Below the pieces are notes generated by a model. That model saw nothing but the letters and a program-made list of their open reading frames with translations. It was not told the DNA's origin and did not search any database. The translations under genes were made by a program, and so were the position numbers. Shown one piece after another: positions 55,670 to 63,848 of a DNA stretch of 64,000 nt (within the stretch, counting starts at the first letter, position 1; each line of letters opens with the position of its first letter). Source of the DNA: Bradyrhizobium sp. CCGB01. GTDB lineage: Bacteria; Pseudomonadota; Alphaproteobacteria; Rhizobiales; Xanthobacteraceae. Where the stretch lies: assembly GCF_024199795.1 (NCBI RefSeq), contig NZ_JANADK010000001.1:7502001-7566000 (forward strand), given 5' to 3'.

Positions 55670-55753
55670 ATGACGTTTGCCGGAAGACTGAGCGTGATCA
55701 CCGCGTACATTGCCCTGGCCTTCGTCGGCGCCATCGTGCTCGGCATGATCTAG
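55670..55753 (+). CDS. Possible 27-residue single-span membrane peptide
   Basis: ATG at 55670 with GAGGGAG about 7 nt upstream and a stop at 55751-55753. The peptide begins MTFAGRLSVITAYIALAF and continues as one hydrophobic helix with almost no polar residues. The strong ribosome site and clean transmembrane pattern make it more credible than a random short frame. It lies alone between the extensin-like gene and a convergent DUF2147-like gene. Confidence 0.45.
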   Translation: MTFAGRLSVITAYIALAFVGAIVLGMI

Positions 55754-55819
55754 CGGCACATCAAACGCATCGAAGGCTGCCGCTCTTCACGTCCCTTCTT
55801 GCGCTTGTGTCGCGATCCG

Positions 55820-56698
55820 TTATGACCGCGCGCCCCATTGGCGCGAGGTCGTGACCACTTCCTCCCGCGGCTCCTCGACCCGCCTCCAGTCGTTGCCGGA
55901 GCACCAGAAGCGGCCGAGCGCGCAGGCTTCGACATGGAGCCTGCCGGAGGCCTTCAGCGTCATCGTCGCATAATAGGTGCTGCCGCTGGAGCGGCTGTAG
56001 ATGCTGCCGGTCCAGACGTCGTGCGTCTTCGGCTTCATGTTGACGAGCACGCTCTCGCCCCGGTTAGACGCTTCGGCCAGCGCATAGCCGCACAGCGCGG
56101 GACCGCAGCGTTCGATGCGAACCGTGCCCTTGGCGCCTGCGCTCTCCCATTCACCGAGCGGCGAATAGGCCGGCTCGTCATTGCCGCGCTGTGCGATCGA
56201 TGACGTTTGCTTGATCTCGGGACTCGGGGCGATAACCGGCGGATCGAGCGTAGCAGCCTTCGGCGGATCGACGCGTTGGAGATCAACACGCGGCGGACTG
56301 GGGCTCAGCACCTCGGCTCTTGGTGCCTCCAATCTTGGCGCAGGCGCCGGCACAACGGACTGCGACGTCGTCGCGGCAAGAACGGGGGCAGGCGGCGCCG
56401 GGGGCGGCGCAACGGCGACGGTCGGTTGTGGCGGCCGGACCGCGGCCGGATAGACCGGCTGCGGCGCTTGGACGACCGGCGCTGGCGCAGGCGGCGGCGC
56501 CGGTGCCTTGCCGACATCTTCCTTAGGCCTGAAGCTGCGATTGGAGATCGACACGCAGGAAGCCGACCGGCAATTCCTGGGCGCCTCGACACGAAACCGG
56601 TGGCCACCGATCGAGAAGCTGTAGGAACCGGCCTCGGCGGAAGGCGCAATCGCCATCAAAGCGATCAATGTGCCAAGCGATGTCGCAAGCCGCTTCAT
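55820..56698 (-). CDS. Secreted DUF2147-like protein with Pro-rich linker (paralogue A)
   Basis: A 292-residue exported protein. A signal peptide (MKRLATSLGTLIALMAIAPSAEA) precedes a small N-terminal domain (SYSFSIGGHRFRVEAPRNCRSASCVSIS, two Cys). A ~120-residue Pro/Ala/Val-rich linker follows, and the C-terminal domain begins SPLGEWESAGAKGTVRIERCGPALCGYALAE with NMKPKTHDVWTGSIYSRSSGSTYYATMTLKASGRLHVEACALG, matching DUF2147. The start at 56698 has GGAGG at 5 nt. It is divergent from paralogue B, which has the same architecture. Function unknown. Probably periplasmic. Confidence 0.82.
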   Translation of the reverse strand: MKRLATSLGTLIALMAIAPSAEAGSYSFSIGGHRFRVEAPRNCRSASCVSISNRSFRPKEDVGKAPAPPPAPAPVVQAPQPVYPAAVRPPQPTVAVAPPPAPPAPVLAATTSQSVVPAPAPRLEAPRAEVLSPSPPRVDLQRVDPPKAATLDPPVIAPSPEIKQTSSIAQRGNDEPAYSPLGEWESAGAKGTVRIERCGPALCGYALAEASNRGESVLVNMKPKTHDVWTGSIYSRSSGSTYYATMTLKASGRLHVEACALGRFWCSGNDWRRVEEPREEVVTTSRQWGARS

Positions 56699-56895
56699 CG
56701 GCGCCTCCCTCTTTGTCCGCGACGACGTTACGCGGGATGGATCGCGGCTGAATGTGCGCTGGCTCACCCAGGCGGCCGCGAGCCGTAGTGACGTCCATCA
56801 CAGAAGGCCGGACGGAGCAGGCCTAGGGTCGAACCACGCCTCATCCACCCGCGACACCAGTCCATACCGGGCCCGCACAAATTTCGGAGGTTGTC

Positions 56896-57681
56896 ATGAG
56901 CAAGCTCACCATCGCCGCCACCGCGCTCTTCCTCGCTTCGGCCACCGCCGCGCATGCCGGCAATTCGATCTCGTTCCAGATCGAGGGCCAGCACATCCGC
57001 ATCGAGACGCCGCGCAACTGCGCCTCGCTCAATTGCGTGACCATCGTCGCGCCGGGCCTGTCGAACAAGCCGATCAAGCTGAATAACATCAACCTCAACG
57101 GCCTCGGCTCCAAGGACGACGACGTCGACGACACGCCGGCTCCCGCCACGACCGCGCCGCCCGCGCCGGCTCCGGTGCAGCAGCAGCCCGTGCAGCAGGC
57201 ACCGGTCCAGGCGACCGTGCCGGCCGCGCCTGCGGTCGTCGCGCCCGCGGCTCCCACCACCACCGTTACCGCTGCTCCGGCCGCCAGCTACGACACCACC
57301 ACGCAGCCCGCGCCCGCTGCGGCTCCCGTTGCTGCGCCCGCTCCCGTCGCTGTTGCACCCGCTCCGGCTCCGGTGGCCGCCGCGCCCGTGGCGGTTGCCA
57401 ACTCGCCGATCGGCGTGTGGGCGACGGAGGAGAACAAGGGCAATGTCCGCGTCGAACAGTGCGGCGCCAATCTCTGCGGCTACGCCGTGAAGTCCAACGA
57501 GCGCATCCTGATCAACATGAAGCCCGACGGCGCGAAGTGGAGCGGCCGCATCCACGATCCCGACTCCGGCCGCAACTACGACTCGACCGTCACGATGAAG
57601 GGCCCGAACGCGATGCGCGTGCAGGGCTGTGCCTTCGGCGGCATGTTCTGCGGCGGCCAGACCTGGAAGCGCGTGAGCTGA
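56896..57681 (+). CDS. Secreted DUF2147-like protein with Pro/Ala linker (paralogue B)
   Basis: A 261-residue exported protein. A signal peptide (MSKLTIAATALFLASATAAHA) is followed by NSISFQIEGQHIRIETPRNCASLNCVTI, clearly homologous to the same region of the divergent neighbour. A ~110-residue Ala/Pro/Val/Gln linker then leads to a DUF2147 domain: SPIGVWATEENKGNVRVEQCGANLCGYAV, NMKPDGAKWSGRIHDPDSGRNYDSTVTMKGPNAMRVQGCAFGGMFCGGQTWKRV. GGAGG lies 6 nt before the ATG. The linker is built of near-repeats (PAPAPV, VAVAPAPAPVAAAP). The pair arose by duplication and inversion. Confidence 0.85.
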   Translation: MSKLTIAATALFLASATAAHAGNSISFQIEGQHIRIETPRNCASLNCVTIVAPGLSNKPIKLNNINLNGLGSKDDDVDDTPAPATTAPPAPAPVQQQPVQQAPVQATVPAAPAVVAPAAPTTTVTAAPAASYDTTTQPAPAAAPVAAPAPVAVAPAPAPVAAAPVAVANSPIGVWATEENKGNVRVEQCGANLCGYAVKSNERILINMKPDGAKWSGRIHDPDSGRNYDSTVTMKGPNAMRVQGCAFGGMFCGGQTWKRVS

Positions 57682-57710
57682 CGCCGAAGGCGTCATCCCG
57701 TACGATCGTC

Positions 57711-57742
57711 ATCCCGGGCGATGCAGAGCATCGACCCGGGAT
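57711..57742. repeat. Short palindrome downstream of paralogue B
   Basis: ATCCCGGGCGATGC and GCATCGACCCGGGAT pair with one bulge around a 3-4 nt loop. It begins 30 bp after the stop codon and is GC-rich without a T tail. It could be a truncated REP-like element or a terminator. A CCTGAGGAGCC fragment follows at about 57775. Confidence 0.5.
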
Positions 57743-57892
57743 CTCGCGCGACAGCCTCACTCTATCTCCTCGCCCTGAGGAGCCTGCCCTTGAACGTCCG
57801 CCCCTCCCCTGCGACAATATGTTCATCCACCATTCAGCTGCCCCCGGCTGAAATCCGCCGCCCTCGCCTCGCGTTCTCACCGGGATCCCCTC

Positions 57893-59350
57893 GTGACTTC
57901 ATTGGTAGCCTGGCGCCGCTTCGCCGTTGCGCTTGCCCTGCTGGCCTTGCCGCTGGCCGGCGCCGACGTGGCGCTGGCATCCGACGCCATCGAGCTTGCG
58001 CAGGCGCAGCCACAAGCGCAGCCGGCGCCCGCCCCCTCGCCGACGCCATCGGCTTCGCCTGCGCCCGCCGCGGACGCCCAACCCGCCGCCGTCGAGCCGA
58101 TCGGCAACGTCGCGACCGTGACGGGAATCGCGACCGTGGTCCGCGACAAGAACTCGTATCCGCTGCGCGCGCGCGACGACATCTATCTCAACGATATCGT
58201 GCAGACCTCGTCGAACTCCACGCTCGGCATCACCTTCAATGACGCGACCACGTTCAACCTCTCCGCCAGCTCGAAGATCACCATCGACAATTACGTCTAT
58301 GAGGACGGCGGCAAGCAGAACTCCGGGATATTCGACATCGGCAAGGGCACGGTCGCCTTCGTCGCGGCAGCGGTGGCGAAGACCGGCGACATGAAGATCA
58401 CGACGCCGACGGCAACGCTCGGCATCCGCGGCACCACCGGCGTCGTCGACGTGCCCGAAGGCGCCGCGGCGAACAGCACGAGCAACGTCAACATCAAACT
58501 CTATCCCGATGCCGATGGCCGCGTCGGGCACATCGACGTCGACGACCGCAGCAGCGGCACGCGGCTCGGCGCGCTGACGCAAGCCTCCAGCGGCTTTGCG
58601 ATCCGGCCGGGCGCAGCCACGGCAGGCGTCATGCGCTTTGCCGCGGTGCCGATCACGATTCCACCGCAGCAGATCGCGCGCGACCGCGGCTTCGTCAGCC
58701 AGGTGCATCTGGCGCAGACCACGGGCCGCCAGATCGTCACCGAGCAGCGCGACTTCCGCCGCGCCAATCCGACCGCGAGCCCGCGCATCCCGCGGCCGTT
58801 CCAGCCGCAACAGCAGCAATTGCGGCCGAGCACGACGCCGGGTCAGCAGCCGCAGCGGCCGAACGGCCAGCCCGGTCAGGACAACCGACGAGGTCAGCAG
58901 CAGCCGGGCACGCCAAACCGTCAGGGCGCGCAGCCGCCGCAGCGGCAGGGCCAAGGACAACAAGGCGGCGCAGTGCAGCCGGCCGCCCCGCGCGCGGGTC
59001 AAGGTCAGCAGCGGCAAGGCCAGCAGCAACAGGGCCAGCCGCAGCCCGGCCAGCAGCAAGGCGCAGGAGGTCCGCCGCGCGCCGGACAAGGCACACCGCA
59101 AACCCAGCCACAACGCGGGCAGAATCGGCCCGGAGGAGTCGTGCCGTCGCAGCCAGGCGGACCGCAGCAGCAGCCGGCCACACAGCCGCAACTGCCGCAC
59201 ACCGGCGCGCAGCCTGGCCAGCCGCCCGCGGCTCAACAGCCGGGCCTGCAACGCCCCGGCGGATTTCAGCAACGCCTCCCCGCCGCGCAACGTCCTGCGG
59301 CACCACGAAGGCCAACGCCCGCTCCGAAGGAGAAGAAGGAGCGGCGGTAG
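57893..59350 (+). CDS. FecR-domain secreted protein with Q/P/G-rich tail
   Basis: A 485-residue exported protein starting at GTG 57893. A signal peptide (about residues 1-30) is followed by a short Pro/Ala linker. A FecR domain spans roughly residues 70-245: GIATVVRDKNSYPLRARDDIYLNDIVQTSSNSTLGITFNDATTFNLSASSKITIDNYVY, then KITTPTATLGIRGTTGVVDV. The last ~190 residues are low complexity (QQ, GQ, PQ, RPG repeats). FecR domains outside iron regulation are found in surface and secreted proteins. With no FecI/FecA neighbours, an iron-signalling role is unlikely. The tail is predicted disordered. Exact function is unknown. Confidence 0.82.
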   Translation: MTSLVAWRRFAVALALLALPLAGADVALASDAIELAQAQPQAQPAPAPSPTPSASPAPAADAQPAAVEPIGNVATVTGIATVVRDKNSYPLRARDDIYLNDIVQTSSNSTLGITFNDATTFNLSASSKITIDNYVYEDGGKQNSGIFDIGKGTVAFVAAAVAKTGDMKITTPTATLGIRGTTGVVDVPEGAAANSTSNVNIKLYPDADGRVGHIDVDDRSSGTRLGALTQASSGFAIRPGAATAGVMRFAAVPITIPPQQIARDRGFVSQVHLAQTTGRQIVTEQRDFRRANPTASPRIPRPFQPQQQQLRPSTTPGQQPQRPNGQPGQDNRRGQQQPGTPNRQGAQPPQRQGQGQQGGAVQPAAPRAGQGQQRQGQQQQGQPQPGQQQGAGGPPRAGQGTPQTQPQRGQNRPGGVVPSQPGGPQQQPATQPQLPHTGAQPGQPPAAQQPGLQRPGGFQQRLPAAQRPAAPRRPTPAPKEKKERR

Positions 59351-59383
59351 AGTGTAGTGCGCGCCGCGCTGTCGGCGCACTCC

Positions 59384-59521
59384 CGCGCCCCGTTCTCACG
59401 GGGAGAGGGTTGGGGTGAGGGCCTGCTTCCGCACAAATGGCGAGAGGGACTCGCGGAGAGTCCCCCTCACCCGGATCGCATCTTCGATGCAATCCGACCT
59501 CTCCCCGCAAGCGGGGCGAGG
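59384..59521. repeat. Palindromic element (CTCTCCCCG / CCCCTCACCC family)
   Basis: CGCCCCGTTCTCACGGGGAG with GGTTGGGGTGAGGG at the left pairs with CCCCCTCACCC and CCTCTCCCCGCAAGCGGGGCG at the right. It lies between the convergent FecR and NUDIX genes. Same family as 62780-62946 and, more distantly, 11261-11404. Confidence 0.8.
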
Positions 59522-59549
59522 TGAAGAGAAGCGCGCAGATCGTGCTTGC

Positions 59550-60155
59550 TCACGCTTCGCCGCGCAGCCAGGCCTTCACCTTCTGCAACAAGCCATGCCG
59601 CAGCTCGTCGACAGAAGCAGCTTCCGCCGGTGTCAGCGTCTGCAGGGCTGCATCGATGTGGTCTGCCGCCAGCGGCGGCGTTGGCTCCGGATCGGGCGGC
59701 GAGGCCAGCCCGGCCGCCGCAAGCGCGATCGGGCCGATCTGGGTCAGGAACGCGCGCTCGTATTCGCGCGACAGGCGCGCGAGCGCATCCTCCAGCGTCA
59801 GCCAGTCCACCGCCTTGATGTCGTTCATCAGCTTGCGAACAGGACCGCCATTGGCCTCCATGCGCCAGAAATGCACGACCTTGGAGCGGCCACCGGATTG
59901 ATAAACCAGCGTCCCCAGAAATTCGTGGATGGCGACGTCGTGGCCGGTCTCCTCCAGCACCTCGCGATGCGCGGCTTCCTTCGGCGTCTCGCCATCGTCG
60001 AGCTTACCCTTGGGCAAGACCCATTCATTACGCTTGCGCTGGCGCACGACAGCAACCAGCGGCGGCGCACCACGCCGCAGCACAATACCACCCGCCGCCA
60101 TGACCGGCGCCCGCGCCATCACCAAATCCGTATCGTCGAACAGCCCGCGAACCAT
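59550..60155 (-). CDS. NUDIX hydrolase
   Basis: A 201-residue hydrolase of nucleoside- or inositol-diphosphate-type substrates. The NUDIX box is exact: Gly50-x5-Glu56-x7-Arg64-Glu65-Val-x-Glu68-Glu69-x-Gly71 within PKGKLDDGETPKEAAHREVLEETG. The context RQRKRNEWVLPKGK and LGTLVYQSGGRSKVVHFWRM is typical of the diphosphoinositol-polyphosphate/Ap4A-like subgroup, which also includes small bacterial members. The C-terminal ~60 residues are an extra helical segment of unknown role. It lies 28 bp downstream of the phosphatidylserine decarboxylase gene and on the same strand, so the two are probably cotranscribed. Confidence 0.9.
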   Translation of the reverse strand: MVRGLFDDTDLVMARAPVMAAGGIVLRRGAPPLVAVVRQRKRNEWVLPKGKLDDGETPKEAAHREVLEETGHDVAIHEFLGTLVYQSGGRSKVVHFWRMEANGGPVRKLMNDIKAVDWLTLEDALARLSREYERAFLTQIGPIALAAAGLASPPDPEPTPPLAADHIDAALQTLTPAEAASVDELRHGLLQKVKAWLRGEA

Positions 60156-60183
60156 ATAGGCCGCGGCGACGGCGGATTGAAGG

Positions 60184-61047
60184 CTAGTTTCGCTTCAACA
60201 GCGCTTGACCCGCACGAATGCGCGTACCCTCGGCGATACCGTCGCAAAACGTGAAATCGCCGGGCGCCAGGATGATGATTGTCGAGCCGTGCTCGAACCA
60301 GCCGAGCTCCTCGCCTTTGGTGACGTTGACATCGCAGGGGAAATTGACCGGACCGCGTGTCTGTGCGTTCAGCACCATGTCGAGGAAGTGCAACCGGATG
60401 CTCGCGACCAGGATCGCGGCAACCGGCACGAGCGTCACCGCCTCGCCGGTCGACAGATGCGTACGGATCACGGCGCGCTCGTTCTTGCAGAACAGGCGCT
60501 CGACCCGCTTCAGCGCGATCGGATTGACGTTCCAGACATCGCCATGGATCAGCGTGACGCGCTCGATATGCGCATCAAAGGGCGCATGGAAACGGTGATA
60601 CATGCTCGAGGTCAGCCGCAACGTGACGAAGCTTCCGTTGCGGTGCTGGTCGACCAGCGCGGAATCGCCGACGAGGTCCAGCAGCGAATAGGGCGCGCCC
60701 TTGACCTGGAACAGCTCGGTGTCGGCGATGCGTCCGTGGGCGCCGACGATGCCGTCCGACGGGCTGGCGACGACGGAGATATCCGGATCGAACGGCCGCA
60801 GGCCCGGCTTGAGCTCCCGGGTGAAGCAGTCGTGCAGGCTCTTGAAGTGGCTCTTGCGTGCTTCCGACAGATCGAGGTCGGAGAACAGCTTCCACAGCGC
60901 GATCGAGCCGTCCCGCACCAGGGGATTCTCGATCTTGGAGAACCAGCCCATGAAGCGGGTCAGCGCCGCGCGGGGGATGCGGTTGGTCAACAGGAAGTTG
61001 AGGTCTTCCTGCTGGGTGAAAGAGGCGATGAGGGCTTTGACTGTCAT
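60184..61047 (-). CDS. Phosphatidylserine decarboxylase family protein
   Basis: A 287-residue pyruvoyl-dependent decarboxylase precursor. It shows VVASPSDGIVGAHGRI, the active-site histidine segment MYHRFHAPFDAHIERV, NERAVIRTHLSTGEAVTLVPVAAILVASIRLHFL, and the self-cleavage motif WFEHGSTIIIL (Gly-Ser-Thr, cut between Gly and Ser to give the alpha-subunit pyruvoyl group). Length matches the E. coli-type long form rather than the ~230-residue short form commonly linked to pssA in Rhizobiales. This copy is not next to pssA, so it may be a second, specialised enzyme. It is divergent from the class III aminotransferase by 35 bp. Confidence 0.9.
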   Translation of the reverse strand: MTVKALIASFTQQEDLNFLLTNRIPRAALTRFMGWFSKIENPLVRDGSIALWKLFSDLDLSEARKSHFKSLHDCFTRELKPGLRPFDPDISVVASPSDGIVGAHGRIADTELFQVKGAPYSLLDLVGDSALVDQHRNGSFVTLRLTSSMYHRFHAPFDAHIERVTLIHGDVWNVNPIALKRVERLFCKNERAVIRTHLSTGEAVTLVPVAAILVASIRLHFLDMVLNAQTRGPVNFPCDVNVTKGEELGWFEHGSTIIILAPGDFTFCDGIAEGTRIRAGQALLKRN

Positions 61048-61082
61048 GAATCTGTCAGCTCGCAGGGTTAGCGCTTGTTGTC

Positions 61083-62747
61083 ATGGAAACGACACTCCCG
61101 ATTCTCTCATTTTCCGTGGCCGCCGCAGCGTCCGCTGCCGCCGTCCTCCCGAAGATCAAGGCGCGGGTCGAGTTGTCCCGCGCCAAGCATCGCTCGCTCG
61201 CCGGGCACTCCAAGATGTCCCGCAGGGTCGCAAAGCTGCTGCCGTTCTACGAGTTCGAGGGTGATCGCTATTTCGGCTGCGACGGCGCTCCGGCGAACAT
61301 AGTGACGCAGCGCAAGGACGCCTTCTTCCGTCTCGCAGCTCTCTACGCCGAGCGCTACCCCAAGGGTCGCGCGATGACGAAGGAAGCGGCGGAGACGATC
61401 TCCGACCTGCACTTCACCGAGACCTACCGCGTGCCGTTCCAGTTCTCGCGTCTCGTTCGCGAGCATCTCGGCACCTCGACCTTCATGGAATCGTCCAGCG
61501 GCGTCACCGTCACGGATGTCGACGGCAACACCTCCTACGACCTCACGGGGTCCTACGGCGTCAACATCTTCGGCAACGACTTCTACAAGGAGTGCATCGA
61601 AGGCTCGGAGAAGCGGGCGCATGCGCTCGGTCCCGTGCTCGGCCCCTACCATCCCGTCATCCTCGAGAACGTGCAGAGGCTCTGCCAGATCTCGGGCCTC
61701 GACGAGGTCTCCTTCCACATGTCCGGCACCGAGGCCGTGATGCAGGCGGTGCGGCTGGCGCGCTACCACACCAAGCGCACGCACCTGGTTCGTTTCGCCG
61801 GCGCCTATCACGGCTGGTGGGGCGACGTGCAGCCCGGCGTCGGCAACCCGATCGCCGCGCACGAGACCTACACGCTGTCCGAGATGTCCGAGAAGACGCT
61901 GCATGTCCTGCGCACGCGCAAGGACATCGCCTGCGTGCTGGTCAATCCGCTGCAGGGCCTGCATCCCAACGCCAACGCGCCCGGCGATTCCTCGCTGGTC
62001 GACAGCTCCCGCGGCGGCAATTTCGATCGCGCGGCCTACACCGAGTGGCTTACGAAGCTGCGCGAGGTCTGCACCGAGCGCGGCATCGTGCTGATCTTCG
62101 ACGAAGTCTTCGTCGGCTTCCGTCTCGCCGCCGGCGGCGCCCAGGAATATTTCGGCGTCAAGGCCGACATGGTGACCTACGGCAAGAGCCTCGCCGGCGG
62201 CCTGCCGGTCGGCGTGGTCTGCGGCAAGAAGGAGCTGATGCGCCGCTTCCGCGACGATCGTCCCGCCGACATCTGCTTTGCCCGCGGCACCTTCAACTCG
62301 CATCCCTACGTCATGACCGCGATGGACGAGTTCCTGAGCCGGCTCGCCAGCCCGAACTTCCGCGCCATCTATGACGGGCTGGACGCGACCTGGAACGGCC
62401 GCACGCAAAAGCTCAACCAGATGATGACCGATGCCGACCTGCCGGTGCGGTTCGCCAACTTCTCGTCGATCTGGACGGTGAAGTACACCACGCCGTCCCG
62501 CTACAACTGGATGCTGCAATATTATCTGCGCGCCGAAGGCCTGTCGCTGAGCTGGGTCGGCACCGGCCGGCTGATCTTCAGCCTGAACTACACCGACGCC
62601 GACTTCACCGAGGTCGCCGAACGCTTCGTCCGCGCGGCCGGGAAGATGAAAGCCGACGGCTTCTGGTGGCACGACGGCGTGCTCACCAACAAGAACATCA
62701 AGCGGCAAATCCTGAAGGAGATGCTGGCCAAGCGCTTCGGGCGCTGA
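61083..62747 (+). CDS. Class III PLP-dependent aminotransferase with N-terminal extension
   Basis: A 554-residue fold-type I enzyme related to glutamate-1-semialdehyde aminomutase and other class III transaminases. SSGVTVTDVDGNTSYDLTGSYGVNIFG starts the catalytic core. HMSGTEAVMQAVRLARYHTKRTHLVRFAGAYHGW, LIFDEVFVGFRLAAGGAQEYFGVKADMVTYGKSLAGGLPVG (Asp340, PLP Lys368) and GTFNSHP complete it. The ~130 residues before the core are unusual: a hydrophobic start (LPILSFSVAAAASAAAVL) that may anchor it in the membrane, then a helical region. It lies back to back with the decarboxylase gene, suggesting related lipid head-group or acyl chemistry. Substrate unknown. Confidence 0.88.
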   Translation: METTLPILSFSVAAAASAAAVLPKIKARVELSRAKHRSLAGHSKMSRRVAKLLPFYEFEGDRYFGCDGAPANIVTQRKDAFFRLAALYAERYPKGRAMTKEAAETISDLHFTETYRVPFQFSRLVREHLGTSTFMESSSGVTVTDVDGNTSYDLTGSYGVNIFGNDFYKECIEGSEKRAHALGPVLGPYHPVILENVQRLCQISGLDEVSFHMSGTEAVMQAVRLARYHTKRTHLVRFAGAYHGWWGDVQPGVGNPIAAHETYTLSEMSEKTLHVLRTRKDIACVLVNPLQGLHPNANAPGDSSLVDSSRGGNFDRAAYTEWLTKLREVCTERGIVLIFDEVFVGFRLAAGGAQEYFGVKADMVTYGKSLAGGLPVGVVCGKKELMRRFRDDRPADICFARGTFNSHPYVMTAMDEFLSRLASPNFRAIYDGLDATWNGRTQKLNQMMTDADLPVRFANFSSIWTVKYTTPSRYNWMLQYYLRAEGLSLSWVGTGRLIFSLNYTDADFTEVAERFVRAAGKMKADGFWWHDGVLTNKNIKRQILKEMLAKRFGR

Positions 62748-62779
62748 GGCTGGTTCGTCCGCCCCGAACACCGCCCTCT

Positions 62780-62946
62780 CCTCTCCCTCTCCCCGCCTGC
62801 GGGGAGAGGGTCGGGGTGAGGGGGACTCTCCGCGAGCGCGGTGAGAGTTGGCGGACACCCCACTAGCAACGCCCCCGCGGATAGCCCCCCTCACCCGAAT
62901 TCGCGCTGCGCGCAAATTCGGCCTCTCCCCGCGCGCGGGGAGAGGC
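62780..62946. repeat. Palindromic element (CTCTCCCCG / CCCCTCACCC family)
   Basis: CTCTCCCCGCCTGCGGGGAG with GTCGGGGTGAGGGGG at the left, and CCCCCTCACCCGAATT with CTCTCCCCGCGCGCGGGGAG at the right, form nested stems. It fills the gap between the convergent aminotransferase and membrane-protein genes. No gene lies in the 287-bp gap. Confidence 0.8.
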
Positions 62947-63034
62947 GAAGAAGAAGCCCCCAAGACGTGGATGCCCGGCACGAGGCCGGGCATGACGTAA
63001 GCCATAGACATTTGCGGTCTGGACGACGGCGCGC

Positions 63035-63706
63035 TCAGGCGTGCTGCTCTTCGAGCGTCGGCTCGGAGATGAGACCCAGCGTGTGCTCGGGGTTGAGGTG
63101 CAGGCCGGGGTCCATCAGCTCGCCGCGCATCAGCGCCAGCGGAGCGCTGCGATAGAGCATCAGATCGTGGAAGGGGTCGGTCAGGATCTTGGTCATCCAG
63201 ACGAGGCCGGTCTCGACGTCGCGGATGAAGAACAGGTGCACGGTGCGGAACAGAAGACCGCCGCCGCCGATCACCAGCCAGATCTTGGCGACCTGACGCA
63301 TGAAGTCGGTCGCGGAAGCCCAGGGCGTGAACAGGCCGAACAAGGTCGGATCGACGACCAGCACCAGCGGCGACAGCGCCCAGATCGCCATCAGCACCAC
63401 CTTGCGCTGAAGGTTGTAGCCGACCTTGATGTCTTCCTTGTACTCGTGCGTCGCCTGGTTGATGTGGTCGTAATCGTGCGGCTCGAAGAAGAAGTGACCG
63501 GCCTGGCGCGAGGTCATCGAGACCAGCCAGCCGACCAGCGCGGAGATCATGGGATCGACGAACAGCCAGACATAGGCGAAGAGGAAGCTCAGCGCGCTGA
63601 CGAAGTGCAGGCTCTGATTGATGCGGCTGTGGTGATAGTAGCGATGGTCGTCCCAGCGCTGGATCCGCAGCTGCTCGAGATAATTCTTGATCATGCTCTC
63701 CCCCAA
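63035..63706 (-). CDS. Mpo1/DUF962-like membrane protein
   Basis: A 223-residue polytopic protein with about four hydrophobic segments. The N-terminal half carries a dense set of histidines in the order WDDHRYYHHSRINQSLHF, then after two helices SRQAGHFFFEPHDYDHINQATHEYKEDIKVGY. This resembles the HxxxxNxxLH and GH...E...PA pattern of DUF962 (yeast Mpo1, an Fe2+-dependent dioxygenase in 2-hydroxy-fatty-acid alpha-oxidation), though the match is by eye and distant. The later helices (WALSPLVLVVDPTLFGL, IWLVIGGGGLLFRTVHLFFI) are specific. It is codirectional with the methyltransferase-like gene at the window end. The start could be four codons later (MIKNYLEQL). Confidence 0.6.
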   Translation of the reverse strand: MGESMIKNYLEQLRIQRWDDHRYYHHSRINQSLHFVSALSFLFAYVWLFVDPMISALVGWLVSMTSRQAGHFFFEPHDYDHINQATHEYKEDIKVGYNLQRKVVLMAIWALSPLVLVVDPTLFGLFTPWASATDFMRQVAKIWLVIGGGGLLFRTVHLFFIRDVETGLVWMTKILTDPFHDLMLYRSAPLALMRGELMDPGLHLNPEHTLGLISEPTLEEQHA

Positions 63707-63748
63707 AATGCTTCGGGTTCTGGATTTACAGGGATTCGATGTAGGCCG

Positions 63749-63775
63749 TGTGACATCATCATTTTGTCATGTGAC
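63749..63775. promoter_or_regulatory. Direct repeat upstream of the Mpo1-like gene
   Basis: TGTGAC occurs at 63749-63754 and 63770-63775, 21 bp apart start to start, in the 142-bp gap upstream of the minus-strand membrane-protein gene. Direct repeats two helical turns apart can be regulator sites, but six bases are few and no regulator gene is adjacent. Confidence 0.25.
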
Positions 63776-63848
63776 GATGTGCAGCGGCGCGATGACGCAC
63801 GTAAACGCGTGAGCGGCGGATTGCACCGCCGCTCTTACGCAGCCTCGC

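Noticed and set aside
61107..63011. 634-codon minus-strand frame opposite the class III aminotransferase
   Set aside because: Antisense shadow of a strong gene, continuing through a repeat element.
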